Assembly (NCBI GenBank): GCA_002389995.1
Contig: DGRR01000219.1
Coordinates: 19,176 to 83,175 of the forward strand
Direction: 5' to 3'
DNA length: 64,000 nucleotides
DNA from: Ruminococcus sp. UBA4383
GTDB taxonomy: Bacteria; Bacillota; Clostridia; Oscillospirales; Ruminococcaceae
In this document: in pieces, positions 19,920 to 28,574 of the stretch
Position numbering within the stretch: position 1 is the first letter of the stretch
Layout: every line of letters begins with the position of its first letter
Notes under the pieces: generated by a model
Databases searched by the model: none
Told to the model about the DNA's origin: nothing
The model's input: only the letters and a program-made list of their open reading frames with translations
Made by a program: the position numbers and the translations under genes

Positions 19920-19947
19920 CATAATCCATAATTCACAATTCATAATT
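19920..19947 (+). repeat. heptamer tandem repeat upstream of murC
   Basis: Four 7-base units CATAATC, CATAATT, CACAATT, CATAATT in perfect phase; the flanks (AAATT, TTAAT) look like decayed units. It lies in the murC leader, between promoter and start. Similar heptamer runs occur dispersed in many AT-rich genomes. Confidence 0.75.
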
Positions 19948-19982
19948 TAATGCAGAATAATGAATTAATCAGCACTACTATT

Positions 19983-20011
19983 ATTATACAATAAACCTCT
20001 TAATATTTCAA
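19983..20011 (-). promoter_or_regulatory. sigma-A promoter of the murC operon
   Basis: Minus strand TTGAAA (20011-20006), 17-bp spacer, TATAAT (19988-19983). The transcript would carry the heptamer repeats in its ~80-base leader. Confidence 0.8.
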
Positions 20012-20118
20012 TAGGCGAATTAAATTTTCTTCACATTCTCACATTCAAAAAAGTATATTATTCGTTTATTTATGTATTTTTATGCATACAGTACATAAAG
20101 TACATATTAATCAGGCTA

Positions 20119-20147
20119 TTGACAGAAATATTTATATATGTTAAAAT
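20119..20147 (+). promoter_or_regulatory. promoter of the sigma factor operon
   Basis: TTGACA (20119-20124), 17-bp spacer, TAAAAT (20142-20147). Just upstream is an in-phase direct repeat AGTACATA at 20090-20097 and 20099-20106, a possible regulator site. Confidence 0.75.
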
Positions 20148-20196
20148 AATTATGATATATAATTTTAAATGCTCCGCATTTACAGGGGGTGATAAA

Positions 20197-20670
20197 TTGA
20201 TTGAAAAGGAAAGGTGCAATGAAATAATAAGCCAGTATTACACCGAAATATATAATTACTGCTTTGCCCGTATGAATTTCGACAGCTATGCCGCAGAGGA
20301 CTGCACTCAGGAGGTTTTTATAACGCTTTTCCGCAAAATCAAAGACCTCGATGATGATAATATACGACTATGGCTTTACAGAAGTGCAGACAATATAATG
20401 AATACTTACAGGCGTAAGAATATAAGAAATGATTTGAGTTTGGAGGAAAGCCCCGAAGTACGGAATACTGCCGAAAATCCCTTTGATAAAGATAACGGGG
20501 AAAGTATTCTGGATATCCTCGATGATGAGGAAGTAAAAATAGTGAGGGAATATTACTCCTCCGATTACGGGGATAAAAAATCTGTCGCAAAAAAACTCGG
20601 TCTTTCAGTAACTGCACTCTATCAGAAAATACATAAAATAAAAGATAAATTAAAGAAACATAAAAATTAA
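20197..20670 (+). CDS. ECF-like RNA polymerase sigma factor (sigma-70 family)
   Basis: 157 residues. Region 2 (~10-75) includes AEDCTQEVFITLFRKI and WLYRSADNIMNTYRRK; region 4 (~105-155) has an HTH in SVAKKLGLSVTALYQKIHKIK. Region 3 is absent, as in ECF sigmas. The start is TTG 20197 behind GGGGGTGA. An upstream ORF start at 20119 lies within the promoter and cannot be used. The gene is followed by a single-membrane-span protein and a surface protein, the usual set of sigma, regulator and target. A generic promoter rather than an ECF-type one drives it. Confidence 0.85.
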   Translation: MIEKERCNEIISQYYTEIYNYCFARMNFDSYAAEDCTQEVFITLFRKIKDLDDDNIRLWLYRSADNIMNTYRRKNIRNDLSLEESPEVRNTAENPFDKDNGESILDILDDEEVKIVREYYSSDYGDKKSVAKKLGLSVTALYQKIHKIKDKLKKHKN

Positions 20671-20791
20671 CAAACTGTCCGTGCCGTTTTTGTGCATATA
20701 TACAAAATTTTGAAAACATGATAAAAACTCAGCATTTTTCCGACATTTATATATATAGGAAATTATGCATAATTTTAAAGGAGAGGTACCT

Positions 20792-21943
20792 ATGAAAAAA
20801 GATGAAAAGCTAAAAACTCTTTTTGACAGGTTTGACAATAATATTATAAATGATATTCAGACTCAGCTCGATGAAGAACTTTCAAAAAGCGACAAGGATT
20901 TCAACCCCGATAAAGTCGCTGAACTTACCGCTCTTATCGCCAGTATAAAAGGCGGTACTCTCACCGAGGAAAGAAAACTGGACAATATCGGAAAAATAAC
21001 CGATTCCGTTATGGCTGAACAGAAACGCTCACAAATCAGCAGAATCTGTAAAGTCATTTCAACTGTCTGTGCCTGTCTCGTCATAGTAATCGGTCTGAAT
21101 ATCTATACTATGAATACTTTCGGAGATGATTTGTTCTCAGCTGCCATAAAAGCCGCCCAGAACGGATTTTCACTCGACTTTTCAGGAGACGGCAACGATA
21201 CTCCCCCGAGTGAAGATAACCCCGTAGAAGCTCTGTCAACAACCACTGCCGCTGACTATGAGGAAGATGATACAGGTACTACCATTACCGCAGCTACCCC
21301 CGAATCCCCTGTCACCAAAACAGATATAAATGAACAGCCCGTGACAGAAACATCAGAAAATGAAATTTTTTCAACAACAACCTGCGCTCCCGTCAACACT
21401 GATGACTCTACTACAACAGCAGAAGAAACTGCCCCATATCACAGCGATACACAGACTGTCCCTTATGAAAGCACTTCAACAAGTACAACTCCCTGCTCCC
21501 CTGATATAACAGGTGATGAAAATACAGATATTTCAGCTTACATAAACGATATATGCAGCAACAACAACGTTTCCGCCTGCAATATAGACAATTCCTTCAT
21601 GCCTGCAATGCAGGAGGCTGAATCTGAAATAGAATACACTCAGTATTCAACGGATATTTATTTCCACTTCACCGCAGACAATGCAAGAATGGATATAATT
21701 ATCGAAAATTATTACAACAAAAAAGATATCCCCGAAATGCTTATCCCAAGCGCAAGCATGAATTACGAAATAATAAGCATACCGTGCGGAACAGCATTTC
21801 TTTTCACCGAAAACGATATAACCACCGCTGTATTCTCGCAGGGAAGCACCGTATATACAATAACAGGTCAAAGTTCGGAAAACAGTATATCCGATATTAT
21901 AAAGAACGCAGCAAAGGGATTTATTCCCGATACAGAGAATTGA
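20792..21943 (+). CDS. single-span membrane protein, putative anti-sigma factor/sensor
   Basis: 383 residues. The cytoplasmic N-terminal ~75 residues are charged and helical, where an anti-sigma domain would sit, but no zinc (HxxxCxxC) motif is present. One membrane segment (~88-105, VCACLVIVIGLNIY) is followed by a ~140-residue Thr/Ser/Pro/Asp-rich extracellular linker. A compact C-terminal domain (~245-383) resembles DUF4367-like sensor domains loosely. The role as anti-sigma factor is inferred from its position 121 bases after the sigma gene. ATG 20792 is chosen over 20765 because AAGGAGAGG lies before it. Confidence 0.6.
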   Translation: MKKDEKLKTLFDRFDNNIINDIQTQLDEELSKSDKDFNPDKVAELTALIASIKGGTLTEERKLDNIGKITDSVMAEQKRSQISRICKVISTVCACLVIVIGLNIYTMNTFGDDLFSAAIKAAQNGFSLDFSGDGNDTPPSEDNPVEALSTTTAADYEEDDTGTTITAATPESPVTKTDINEQPVTETSENEIFSTTTCAPVNTDDSTTTAEETAPYHSDTQTVPYESTSTSTTPCSPDITGDENTDISAYINDICSNNNVSACNIDNSFMPAMQEAESEIEYTQYSTDIYFHFTADNARMDIIIENYYNKKDIPEMLIPSASMNYEIISIPCGTAFLFTENDITTAVFSQGSTVYTITGQSSENSISDIIKNAAKGFIPDTEN

Positions 21944-21953
21944 GGAAAGCTAA

Positions 21954-22733
21954 ATGAAACTAAAAAAGATTCTTTCCGCTGTCGGTATACTGTTCATATT
22001 CCTTATGAGTTTTTCGGAATTTAATGTCTTTGCACAGGAAAATACAGGTCTTATCACAAAATGCTCCCTCTCCTGCGAAGAATGCGGAAACGGCAAGCTT
22101 AAAATTTCAGCAAAAACTCAGGCTTCAGGAATTATGTCCGAAATAGGATTTGAGAATATAACTATACAGTACAGCGATGACGGACTAAACTGGTATGACG
22201 AAAAAAATATAGGCACTATGATACAATACAATGCAAGCCACTACTGCATTGACGGAATAACAACTGACGTTTCAGGCGGTCACCTGTACCGCATAGTCTG
22301 CACACATACCGCAACAGGAAATTTATTTATGAGCAGTGAAACTTTCACACAGACAGCCGTACATTCATCAAAATATATTTCTGCATCACAGAATGAAACT
22401 TATCATTCCGACAATAACTACGACTCAACCACAACCGATATTCAGACAACTGTTTCAACAACTTCAACAACTTCAACAACTGCACTGTCAACAACTTCAT
22501 CATATACTTCCACAAGTTTTTCAACAGTTTCAACATCTTCAACCACCGTAACCACCACCGAAATTCAACAGCAGGACAATACTTCATCTGATTCAGGAAA
22601 CAAAACCAATACAAACAGGATATATGAATATTTCGGAAACGATTCGCCTGTAACGGGAGTTACTGCACCGATAGCATCTTTATTTGCCCTTGTTATCTCG
22701 GTATTTGCTGTTGCTGAATTGAAGAAAAAATAA
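21954..22733 (+). CDS. secreted surface protein with SPVTG sorting-like C-terminus
   Basis: 259 residues. Signal peptide 1-28 ends around VFAQE. Residues ~30-135 form an Ig-like or fibronectin-like beta-rich domain with four Cys. A Thr/Ser-rich stalk covers ~145-210. The C-terminus reads SPVTG, then a hydrophobic stretch and KKK, the layout of a sortase substrate. Class B sortases of C. difficile use (S/P)PXTG motifs (family knowledge), so wall anchoring is plausible. Ten bases separate it from the putative anti-sigma gene. No homologous function was recognised. Confidence 0.65.
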   Translation: MKLKKILSAVGILFIFLMSFSEFNVFAQENTGLITKCSLSCEECGNGKLKISAKTQASGIMSEIGFENITIQYSDDGLNWYDEKNIGTMIQYNASHYCIDGITTDVSGGHLYRIVCTHTATGNLFMSSETFTQTAVHSSKYISASQNETYHSDNNYDSTTTDIQTTVSTTSTTSTTALSTTSSYTSTSFSTVSTSSTTVTTTEIQQQDNTSSDSGNKTNTNRIYEYFGNDSPVTGVTAPIASLFALVISVFAVAELKKK

Positions 22734-22764
22734 AAAAACGGTCAGGATAAAACCTGACCGTTTT
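22732..22764. terminator. bidirectional terminator between the SPVTG gene and spoVG
   Basis: Perfect stem ACGGTCAGG (22738-22746) with CCTGACCGT (22753-22761), A-run on the left and TTTT on the right. Confidence 0.9.
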
Positions 22765-22770
22765 CAATTA

Positions 22771-23085
22771 TTATGTATCTTCTTCTGTTGTTTCTTCGGT
22801 TTCCTGAGTTTCTGATTCTGCCTCAATGAGAGCGAGCTGATTGCAATAAGCTTCGAGTATGCGTTCTTCAAAGACTTTTCTTGAACTTGGTGAGATAGGG
22901 TGAACTATATCACGGAAAACGCCGTTTTCATCTTTACGGCTCGGCATAGCAACGAAAAGTCTTTCATCTCCCTGAACAACCTTGATGTCATGCACTGCGA
23001 GCATATCATCAACGGTCACGGACACAACAGCTCTAAGTCTGCCATCGGACATAATTTTTCTGATTTTTACATCTGTGATTTCCAT
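22771..23085 (-). CDS. spoVG: SpoVG family regulator
   Basis: 104 residues. The first ~83 match SpoVG (MEITDVKIRKI, AVVSVTVDDMLAVHDIKV, MPSRKDENGVFRDIVHPI); the acidic tail of Glu/Thr is typical and variable. SpoVG is a small nucleic-acid-binding regulator found also in non-sporulating Firmicutes, affecting capsule, division and virulence genes. AAGGAGG lies nine bases before the ATG. It is monocistronic with its own promoter and a structured ~110-base leader. Confidence 0.96.
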   Translation of the reverse strand: MEITDVKIRKIMSDGRLRAVVSVTVDDMLAVHDIKVVQGDERLFVAMPSRKDENGVFRDIVHPISPSSRKVFEERILEAYCNQLALIEAESETQETEETTEEDT

Positions 23086-23196
23086 TTATTTTACCTCCTT
23101 AGATATCCGCTTTTGAGAGCGGAATGTGCTGATTCGCCTTTGAACCGGCACACACGGGGATTTTGTCAAAAGTATTCCCATGAGCTGTAATGTCAT
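23086..23196 (-). other. spoVG leader: hairpins and a possible 36-codon upstream ORF
   Basis: The transcript from the promoter at 23205-23233 starts close to base 23198. An uninterrupted frame of 36 codons begins with ATG at 23196, almost at the transcript 5' end, and its TAA (23088-23086) directly abuts the spoVG ATG. The peptide would be very basic (Arg/Lys-rich second half). The same stretch can fold: CCGCT/AGCGG near the spoVG RBS and a GTGC/GCAC hairpin further up. Either a leaderless leader peptide or a structured regulatory RNA is possible, and chance is not excluded. Confidence 0.4.
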
Positions 23197-23204
23197 TGAT
23201 TAAC

Positions 23205-23233
23205 ATTATAACGCATAATTCTAAAAAAATCAA
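23205..23233 (-). promoter_or_regulatory. sigma-A promoter of spoVG
   Basis: Minus strand TTGATT (23233-23228), 17-bp spacer, TATAAT (23210-23205). The rest of the gene-free stretch 23086-23395 holds the spoVG leader, an AT-rich segment and the xylB terminator. Confidence 0.85.
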
Positions 23234-23311
23234 GTGATTTTGATAAATTTAAAAAAATTTTTTTATTACAGGCTATACTTTTACGTTATTTGTTTTAACT
23301 ATAAAGGTGTA

Positions 23312-23352
23312 TTAAAACTGCCGTCCCCCCGCAAATGGCGAAAGGACGGCAG
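23312..23352 (-). terminator. terminator of the xylB operon
   Basis: Perfect 9-bp stem CTGCCGTCC (23319-23327) with GGACGGCAG (23344-23352); on the minus strand it is followed by TTTTAAT. Confidence 0.7.
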
Positions 23353-23395
23353 ATTTCCGTTTTTTGGCTATATCCCGTTGTTTTGGTAGGAGATA

Positions 23396-24919
23396 TTATA
23401 TTTTTGCAAGCTCTGCGAACTGTTTTTTAAGTGCAGGATATATTTCCCTGTAAAGCTGATAATATTTTTCATATTCGGGAACATTTTCGGGAGCAGGCTT
23501 CTGAATCCTGTCAGTCTTTACGATTTCCTTGCAGGCTTCGGGGACGCTTGAATATATACCTGCTCCCACGCTTGCAAGTATCGCCACGCCCAGCGCAGGA
23601 CCTTCCTTTGAAGAAGATGTTTTAACATCGCAGTTGTACAAATCCGCAAGCATACTCCTCCATAAAGGTGATGAGCCTCCGCCTCCGCAAGCCATCATAT
23701 CATTTACATTAATATTCATCTCTCTGAATACTTCAATGCAGTCTCTCAGTGAATACGCTACGCCCTCCATTACTGCACGGAGCATATCTCTCCTTGTATG
23801 AATGGCTGAAAGTCCGAAAAATACTCCTCTTGCATCAGGGTCAAGATGAGGAGTTCTCTCTCCCATGAGATATGGCAGATATAAAAGCCTGTTCGCTCCC
23901 ACGGGAACGTTTTCAGCCTGTTTGTCCATGAGATAATATTCATCAACGCCCATAAGCTTTGCAGTTTCCTTTTCGGTCATGCAGAAATTATCCCTGAACC
24001 ATTTAAGTGAAAGTCCTGCGCCCTGAGTAACTCCCATAACGTGCCATGTATTCGGAACGGCTGCACAGCAGGTATGTACTCTGCCTTTTTTATCAATGGA
24101 TATTTTTGAAGTATGTGCGAATACAACTCCTGATGTTCCGATAGTAGTGAAAGCCTTTCCGTCCTCACATACACCTGTACCAAGTGCGGCGGCGGCATTG
24201 TCTCCTGCACCGCCGACAACTATTGTATTTTCGCAGAGATTAAGTTCATCAGCCATATTCTTTGTGAGAGTGCCTGTAATTTCACAGGATTCATAAACTT
24301 TGCCGAGCCATGATTTGTCTATCTCAAAGGCTGAGAGAAGTTCATCAGACCATTTTCTGTTGGGAACATCAAGAATCTGCATACCTGATGCATCTGAGAC
24401 TTCTGTTGCATATTCGCCTGTAAGAATAAATCTAAGATAATCTTTCGGGAGAAGTATATGCTTTACCTTTGAATATATTTCAGGCTCATTATTTTTAACC
24501 CATAATATTTTTGATGCCGTCCAGCCTGTAAGCGCAGGATTCGCAGTAATTTCGACAAGCCTTTCCTGTCCGACAGTTTCATTCATATATCTGACTTCAT
24601 TTGCAGTTCTCTGGTCACACCATATAATTGAACGTCTAAGGACATTGTTATCCTTGTCGAGCATGACAAGACCATGCATCTGACCTGAAATTCCTATGCC
24701 TTTTATATCCTCTTTTTTAACTCCGCTTTCCGAGACAACAGCCTTTATTGTGTTAATCATAGCATCAGCCCAGTCTTTCGGATCCTGTTCGGCATAGCCG
24801 TTTTTGGGCTGATACATGGGATATTCGATAGTTTCCGAGGATATAACATTACCTCTCTCGTCAAAAAGAACTGTTTTAGTACCGCTTGTACCGCAGTCCA
24901 CGCCTATAACATACGCCAT
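23396..24919 (-). CDS. xylB: xylulokinase
   Basis: 507-residue FGGY-family kinase phosphorylating D-xylulose to xylulose 5-phosphate, the second step of xylose use. Seen: the N-terminal phosphate loop GVDCGTSGTK, GISGQMHGLV (substrate), TIGTSGVVFAHTS, and GGGGSSPLWRSMLADLYN near 430. It is the last gene of a run starting at 26995, only 12 bases after the Nim-like gene, while xylA lies on a separate transcript upstream. Sugar specificity is supported by the nearby xylA. Confidence 0.95.
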   Translation of the reverse strand: MAYVIGVDCGTSGTKTVLFDERGNVISSETIEYPMYQPKNGYAEQDPKDWADAMINTIKAVVSESGVKKEDIKGIGISGQMHGLVMLDKDNNVLRRSIIWCDQRTANEVRYMNETVGQERLVEITANPALTGWTASKILWVKNNEPEIYSKVKHILLPKDYLRFILTGEYATEVSDASGMQILDVPNRKWSDELLSAFEIDKSWLGKVYESCEITGTLTKNMADELNLCENTIVVGGAGDNAAAALGTGVCEDGKAFTTIGTSGVVFAHTSKISIDKKGRVHTCCAAVPNTWHVMGVTQGAGLSLKWFRDNFCMTEKETAKLMGVDEYYLMDKQAENVPVGANRLLYLPYLMGERTPHLDPDARGVFFGLSAIHTRRDMLRAVMEGVAYSLRDCIEVFREMNINVNDMMACGGGGSSPLWRSMLADLYNCDVKTSSSKEGPALGVAILASVGAGIYSSVPEACKEIVKTDRIQKPAPENVPEYEKYYQLYREIYPALKKQFAELAKI

Positions 24920-24931
24920 AAAAAAACTCCT

Positions 24932-25405
24932 TTATTTATTTCTTGATTTTGCAGTAAATTCGCAGACGGTAACTTTTATTATCTCAACTGCTGATGTCAT
25001 TCTGCTGTCAATATCAAAATCACGGTCTGTCTGATTTTTCATCAATAGTTTAAGACCCTTTATTTTTTCCTGCTCATCGCTGACAATTTCCGCATTTCCG
25101 TACCCTATAAATGAACTGTACAGAGAACCATATCTGCAAGGAACATCTCCGCCTGAAACAATTTCCGCATCACATTCCAGTTCAATGCATACATTCGGGT
25201 TATTCCTTATAAGTTCAAGTTTTTTGCCTTCTCCTGCACAGTGCATAAAGAAAACAAATTTTCCGTCTGTAAATTCATAGCCGTAATGCAGAGGGACAAT
25301 ATAGGGATAAACCTTGTCAAAAAGTCCGAGGTGAAGTATTTTTGCCCTGCTGACTATATTAATAATATCTTCTGTATCTTTAATTTCCCTGTCTTTTCTT
25401 CTCAT
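24932..25405 (-). CDS. pyridoxamine 5'-phosphate oxidase-fold flavoprotein (NimA-like)
   Basis: 157 residues. The opening MRRKDREIKD, the PYIVPLHYGYEF segment and HCAGEGKKLELIRNNPNVC are the signature of the Nim/5-nitroimidazole-resistance-like branch of the PNPOx split-barrel family, which binds FMN. Actual substrate is unknown; most members in anaerobes are uncharacterised. The start is ATG 25405 with AAAGGA upstream; the longer frame to 25489 would overlap the preceding gene's coding end. It lies between the FMN oxidoreductase and xylB. Confidence 0.85.
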   Translation of the reverse strand: MRRKDREIKDTEDIINIVSRAKILHLGLFDKVYPYIVPLHYGYEFTDGKFVFFMHCAGEGKKLELIRNNPNVCIELECDAEIVSGGDVPCRYGSLYSSFIGYGNAEIVSDEQEKIKGLKLLMKNQTDRDFDIDSRMTSAVEIIKVTVCEFTAKSRNK

Positions 25406-25439
25406 TATGATTCCTTTTCCTCGTAAAGCCTTTAAACGG

Positions 25440-26057
25440 TTATCTGATAAAATGTGTACCCTGCCACGGTTCTTTTTCAGGGAGACCATATTTTTCCCTG
25501 CCCAGAGCGATAGACTTCATAAGAAACGCCATATTTCTCGCAAGAACTCTCATAGTCTGCAAACCTTCGGCATCTTGTTCAGCCTCGCCCTTATTTCTGC
25601 CGTGTACGCTGTTCCAGTACTGACTTGATGCAACAGGCATACCGCAGATTGTAAAATATTTGTTCAGTTCATCAAAGGTGGACGAACAGCCCCCACGCCT
25701 TGCAACTGCCACGCTTGCGCCTACTTTCATAGTCTTGTCGAAAGATGTACTGTAAAATAATCTGTCGAGAAATGAAATTATTGTACCGTTCGCAGATGCA
25801 TAATATACGGGTGATGCCACGATAAGACCGTCAGCCTTTTCAAATTTTTCAGCAATTTCATTCACTTCATCACTGAATACGCATTTTCCGATTTCCGCAC
25901 ACTTATTGCAGGCTATACAGCCCCTTATATTTTTACCGCCTATCTGACAGACTTCTGTCTCTATATCCTGTTCGCTGAATATCTTTACAATCTCGTTGAT
26001 TGCAAGAGATGTATTTCCGTCATGTCTTGGGCTTCCGTTTATTATGATTACTTTCAT
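25440..26057 (-). CDS. flavodoxin-fold NAD(P)H-dependent oxidoreductase
   Basis: 205 residues. The N-terminal IINGSPRHDGNTS is the FMN phosphate-binding loop of the NADPH-dependent FMN reductase family. A Cys-rich segment GCIACNKCAEIGKC (~46-60) is like that of iron-sulfur flavoproteins. SPVYYASANG lines the flavin. It may reduce flavins, quinones or nitro-compounds; its position next to a Nim-like split-barrel protein suggests a redox or detoxification pair. It overlaps the upstream DUF1648 gene by 4 bp. Confidence 0.88.
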   Translation of the reverse strand: MKVIIINGSPRHDGNTSLAINEIVKIFSEQDIETEVCQIGGKNIRGCIACNKCAEIGKCVFSDEVNEIAEKFEKADGLIVASPVYYASANGTIISFLDRLFYSTSFDKTMKVGASVAVARRGGCSSTFDELNKYFTICGMPVASSQYWNSVHGRNKGEAEQDAEGLQTMRVLARNMAFLMKSIALGREKYGLPEKEPWQGTHFIR

Positions 26058-26995
26058 TGAAATTCCTCCTTATGGTTATGTTCCCTGAAATATAACACGA
26101 AATATATTATATTTAAAATTATAAACAGACTTACCGAAATAATGCCTATTTTCATTCCGCTTTGAAGTGTAAGATTCCACCAGAAGAAAAATATCCCGAC
26201 TGTAAGCCTTGATTTATCCGTAAGGGAAACAAGTGCTTTCCTGTCTGATTTTACAGCCTTTACCGATATGATTTCGATAACCGCAAGAATAACAAATAAT
26301 ACCGCCTGCGGTATCAGCAGATAATGCTTGTCAAGGTATCTGTCAAGATTTGCAAAATATGCAAGCCCGTAATAATCCTCATTGAAATAGAGTTCTTCAT
26401 CTGCGGGGAATCTGTCCCAGCACCAGAAAAGTATAAATGCCTCGCCTGCCGTTATCATATATGTGATAATTCGGCTTAACCTGTGGAAAGCCTGCGGATT
26501 TTTCTCTTTTTTTGATTTTATTTTATGCTTTCTCCGCAGAACAGTTCCGCATAAATTTATGACAAAAATGACAGCAAGGAATATTTTTGCAAAATTCATC
26601 TGCAAATCAATATCAAGCGGTATCTGCAACGATACCGAATATGACCATACAGCAAAAAATGTACACCAGAACATTCCGAAAAAATCCAGTGCCATACACA
26701 TTTCAGTCCTGAAAATCTTTTCGCCCTGCTCCGTAAGTTTAAGACCTGTTTTCACTTTTAATATGAAATGATTTGCAACAGCAGCTATTGTCAGCATTAT
26801 ACCGCTGACTATATGCGGATAAAAGCCGTAAAATTTCGAGGCAACAACGTCAAACTGTCCGTCATAAGAAAAATGCATACCTATTTCTTCGGGCAGACTG
26901 CTCCATTTTGTAAGATAAAATATAAGGCTTCCGAAAAGTATTAATATATTCAGGGAAAACAATATCCTGTGTATTATTGTAAATGTTTTATTCAA
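26054..26995 (-). CDS. DUF1648-domain membrane protein
   Basis: 313 residues with seven or eight membrane segments. The motif LPEEIGMHFSYDGQFDVVASK after the first segment is the DUF1648 signature (SdpI-like immunity and related membrane proteins). Function is not known. First gene of the run ending in xylB. It starts 10 bases before a terminator that separates it from xylA; no clear separate promoter was found, so read-through from xylA is possible. Confidence 0.75.
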   Translation of the reverse strand: MNKTFTIIHRILFSLNILILFGSLIFYLTKWSSLPEEIGMHFSYDGQFDVVASKFYGFYPHIVSGIMLTIAAVANHFILKVKTGLKLTEQGEKIFRTEMCMALDFFGMFWCTFFAVWSYSVSLQIPLDIDLQMNFAKIFLAVIFVINLCGTVLRRKHKIKSKKEKNPQAFHRLSRIITYMITAGEAFILFWCWDRFPADEELYFNEDYYGLAYFANLDRYLDKHYLLIPQAVLFVILAVIEIISVKAVKSDRKALVSLTDKSRLTVGIFFFWWNLTLQSGMKIGIISVSLFIILNIIYFVLYFREHNHKEEFQ

Positions 26996-27010
26996 ATCCC
27001 CGCCCCCACT

Positions 27011-27054
27011 ATAAAAACATTCGGAATATCCCTGTGCAGAGATATCCCGAACAT
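27011..27054 (-). terminator. terminator after xylA
   Basis: Long stem between 27018-27030 and 27041-27053 on the minus strand, including U-G pairs, followed by TTTTTAT. It lies between xylA and the DUF1648 gene and would reduce expression of the genes downstream including xylB. Confidence 0.75.
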
Positions 27055-27064
27055 TTTAAAATCA

Positions 27065-28387
27065 TTAAAGGCTGAACATGATATTATTTATGATAGATTC
27101 AAGCATTTCCTGTCTGCCGCTTGAAAGTGAATCTGTAACCTCACCTTTTTCGAGGGCATATTTTTCAAGTTCCTCAAATCCGACTTTTCCGTCAATAATA
27201 TCCTTGCCTATGCCTGTATTCCATGAAGAATATCTTTCAGCAACGAAATTGTCAATTCTTCCGTCATCAATCATTTTCTGAGCGATTCTCAGACCAAGTG
27301 CGAATGTATCCATACCTGCGATATAGCTGTAAAAAATATCTTCGGGAGTATATGAGCCACGTCTTGCCTTTGAATCGAAATTAAGTCCGCCGTTGGTGAA
27401 TCCGCCTGCTTTAAGGACTTCATACATACAAAGTGCCGCATCATAGATATTTGTCGGGAACTGGTCAGTATCCCAGCCGAGAAGCGGGTCGCCCTGATTT
27501 GCGTCAATTGAACCGAAAAATCCGTTATCCCTTGCAACTCTGAGTTCATGCTGGAAAGTATGCTGTGCAAGAGTTGCATGGTTAGCCTCAATATTCATCT
27601 TGAAATCCTTTTCAAGACCGTATTTTCTGAGGAATCCGAGAACGGTTGCGGTATCGAAATCGTACTGATGTTTTGTAGGCTCTTTGGGTTTTGGTTCGAT
27701 ATAGAAATCGCCCGTATAGCCTATTGAACGGGCATACTTGACAGCCATTTTCATAAGGCGTGCCATATTGTCGAGTTCAAGACCCATATTTGTATTGAGG
27801 AGAGTTTCGTATCCTTCTCTGCCTCCCCAGAATACATAGCCGTTTCCGCCAAGTTTTACAGTAGCTTCGATAGCTTTTTTAATCTGTGCGGCAGCGTATG
27901 CGAAAACATCTGCGGAGGGAGATGTACCTGCACCGTGCATATAACGAGGGTGGTCAAAGCATTTTGCAGTACCCCAGAGGCATTTCATACCTGTTTCCTT
28001 TTGTTTCTGTGCGATGTAGTCGGTGATTTCGTCAAGTTTTGCATTAGTTTCTGCGAGATTTCCATATTCGGGAGAGAGGTCACGGTCATGGAAACAGAAA
28101 TACTCAATTGAAAGCTTGTCCATTATCTCGAAAGCGGCATCGACTTTTGCCTTTGCTCTTGCGACAGGGTCGGACTGTCCCCATGTCTTGTCGGCAGTAC
28201 CCACACCGAACATATCAGTGCCGTCACCGCCCATTGTGTGCCACCATGAAAGTGCAAATTTAAGCTGTTCCTTCATAGTTTTACCGCCGATTACCTCATC
28301 GGGGTTGTAGTACTTGAACGCCAGAGGGTTTTGGGAGTTCTTTCCTTCGTACTGGATTTTTCCGATTTTTTCAAAAAATTCGCTCAT
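27065..28387 (-). CDS. xylA: xylose isomerase
   Basis: 440 residues, class II xylose isomerase, converting D-xylose to D-xylulose with divalent metal. Seen: [24 protein letters not shown] (catalytic His and Asp), [29 protein letters not shown] (metal-binding Glu and the family signature) and the [20 protein letters not shown] loop. It works with xylB. It has its own consensus promoter and terminator. Strong AGGAGG site before the ATG. Confidence 0.98.
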   Translation of the reverse strand: MSEFFEKIGKIQYEGKNSQNPLAFKYYNPDEVIGGKTMKEQLKFALSWWHTMGGDGTDMFGVGTADKTWGQSDPVARAKAKVDAAFEIMDKLSIEYFCFHDRDLSPEYGNLAETNAKLDEITDYIAQKQKETGMKCLWGTAKCFDHPRYMHGAGTSPSADVFAYAAAQIKKAIEATVKLGGNGYVFWGGREGYETLLNTNMGLELDNMARLMKMAVKYARSIGYTGDFYIEPKPKEPTKHQYDFDTATVLGFLRKYGLEKDFKMNIEANHATLAQHTFQHELRVARDNGFFGSIDANQGDPLLGWDTDQFPTNIYDAALCMYEVLKAGGFTNGGLNFDSKARRGSYTPEDIFYSYIAGMDTFALGLRIAQKMIDDGRIDNFVAERYSSWNTGIGKDIIDGKVGFEELEKYALEKGEVTDSLSSGRQEMLESIINNIMFSL

Positions 28388-28454
28388 AATAACCTCCTAA
28401 GTTATTAATTATATATAAACCTTTTCAAGGCTTATTTCTAAAACTCACAAGCTA

Positions 28455-28483
28455 ATTATAACATATAAAACTTATTCGGTCAA
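28455..28483 (-). promoter_or_regulatory. sigma-A promoter of xylA
   Basis: Minus strand TTGACC (28483-28478), 17-bp spacer, TATAAT (28460-28455), ~65 bases before the ATG. No clear XylR palindrome was seen over it. Confidence 0.85.
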
Positions 28484-28540
28484 GCATAAATAACAAAAAT
28501 TAATCATATCCGCATTAAATAATATAAAATTTATAAAACA

Positions 28541-28567
28541 AAAAGGAACTGAATGTCAGTTCCTTTT
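28541..28567 (-). terminator. terminator of the 28575-29768 membrane protein gene
   Basis: Perfect 12-bp stem AAAAGGAACTGA (28541-28552) / TCAGTTCCTTTT (28556-28567) with a 3-base loop; T-rich on the minus-strand exit side. Confidence 0.88.
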
Positions 28568-28574
28568 TTAATCA

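Noticed and set aside
22345..22614. 89-codon Leu-rich minus-strand frame
   Set aside because: Antisense of the Thr/Ser-rich stalk of the surface protein; codon pattern and lack of RBS argue against a gene.
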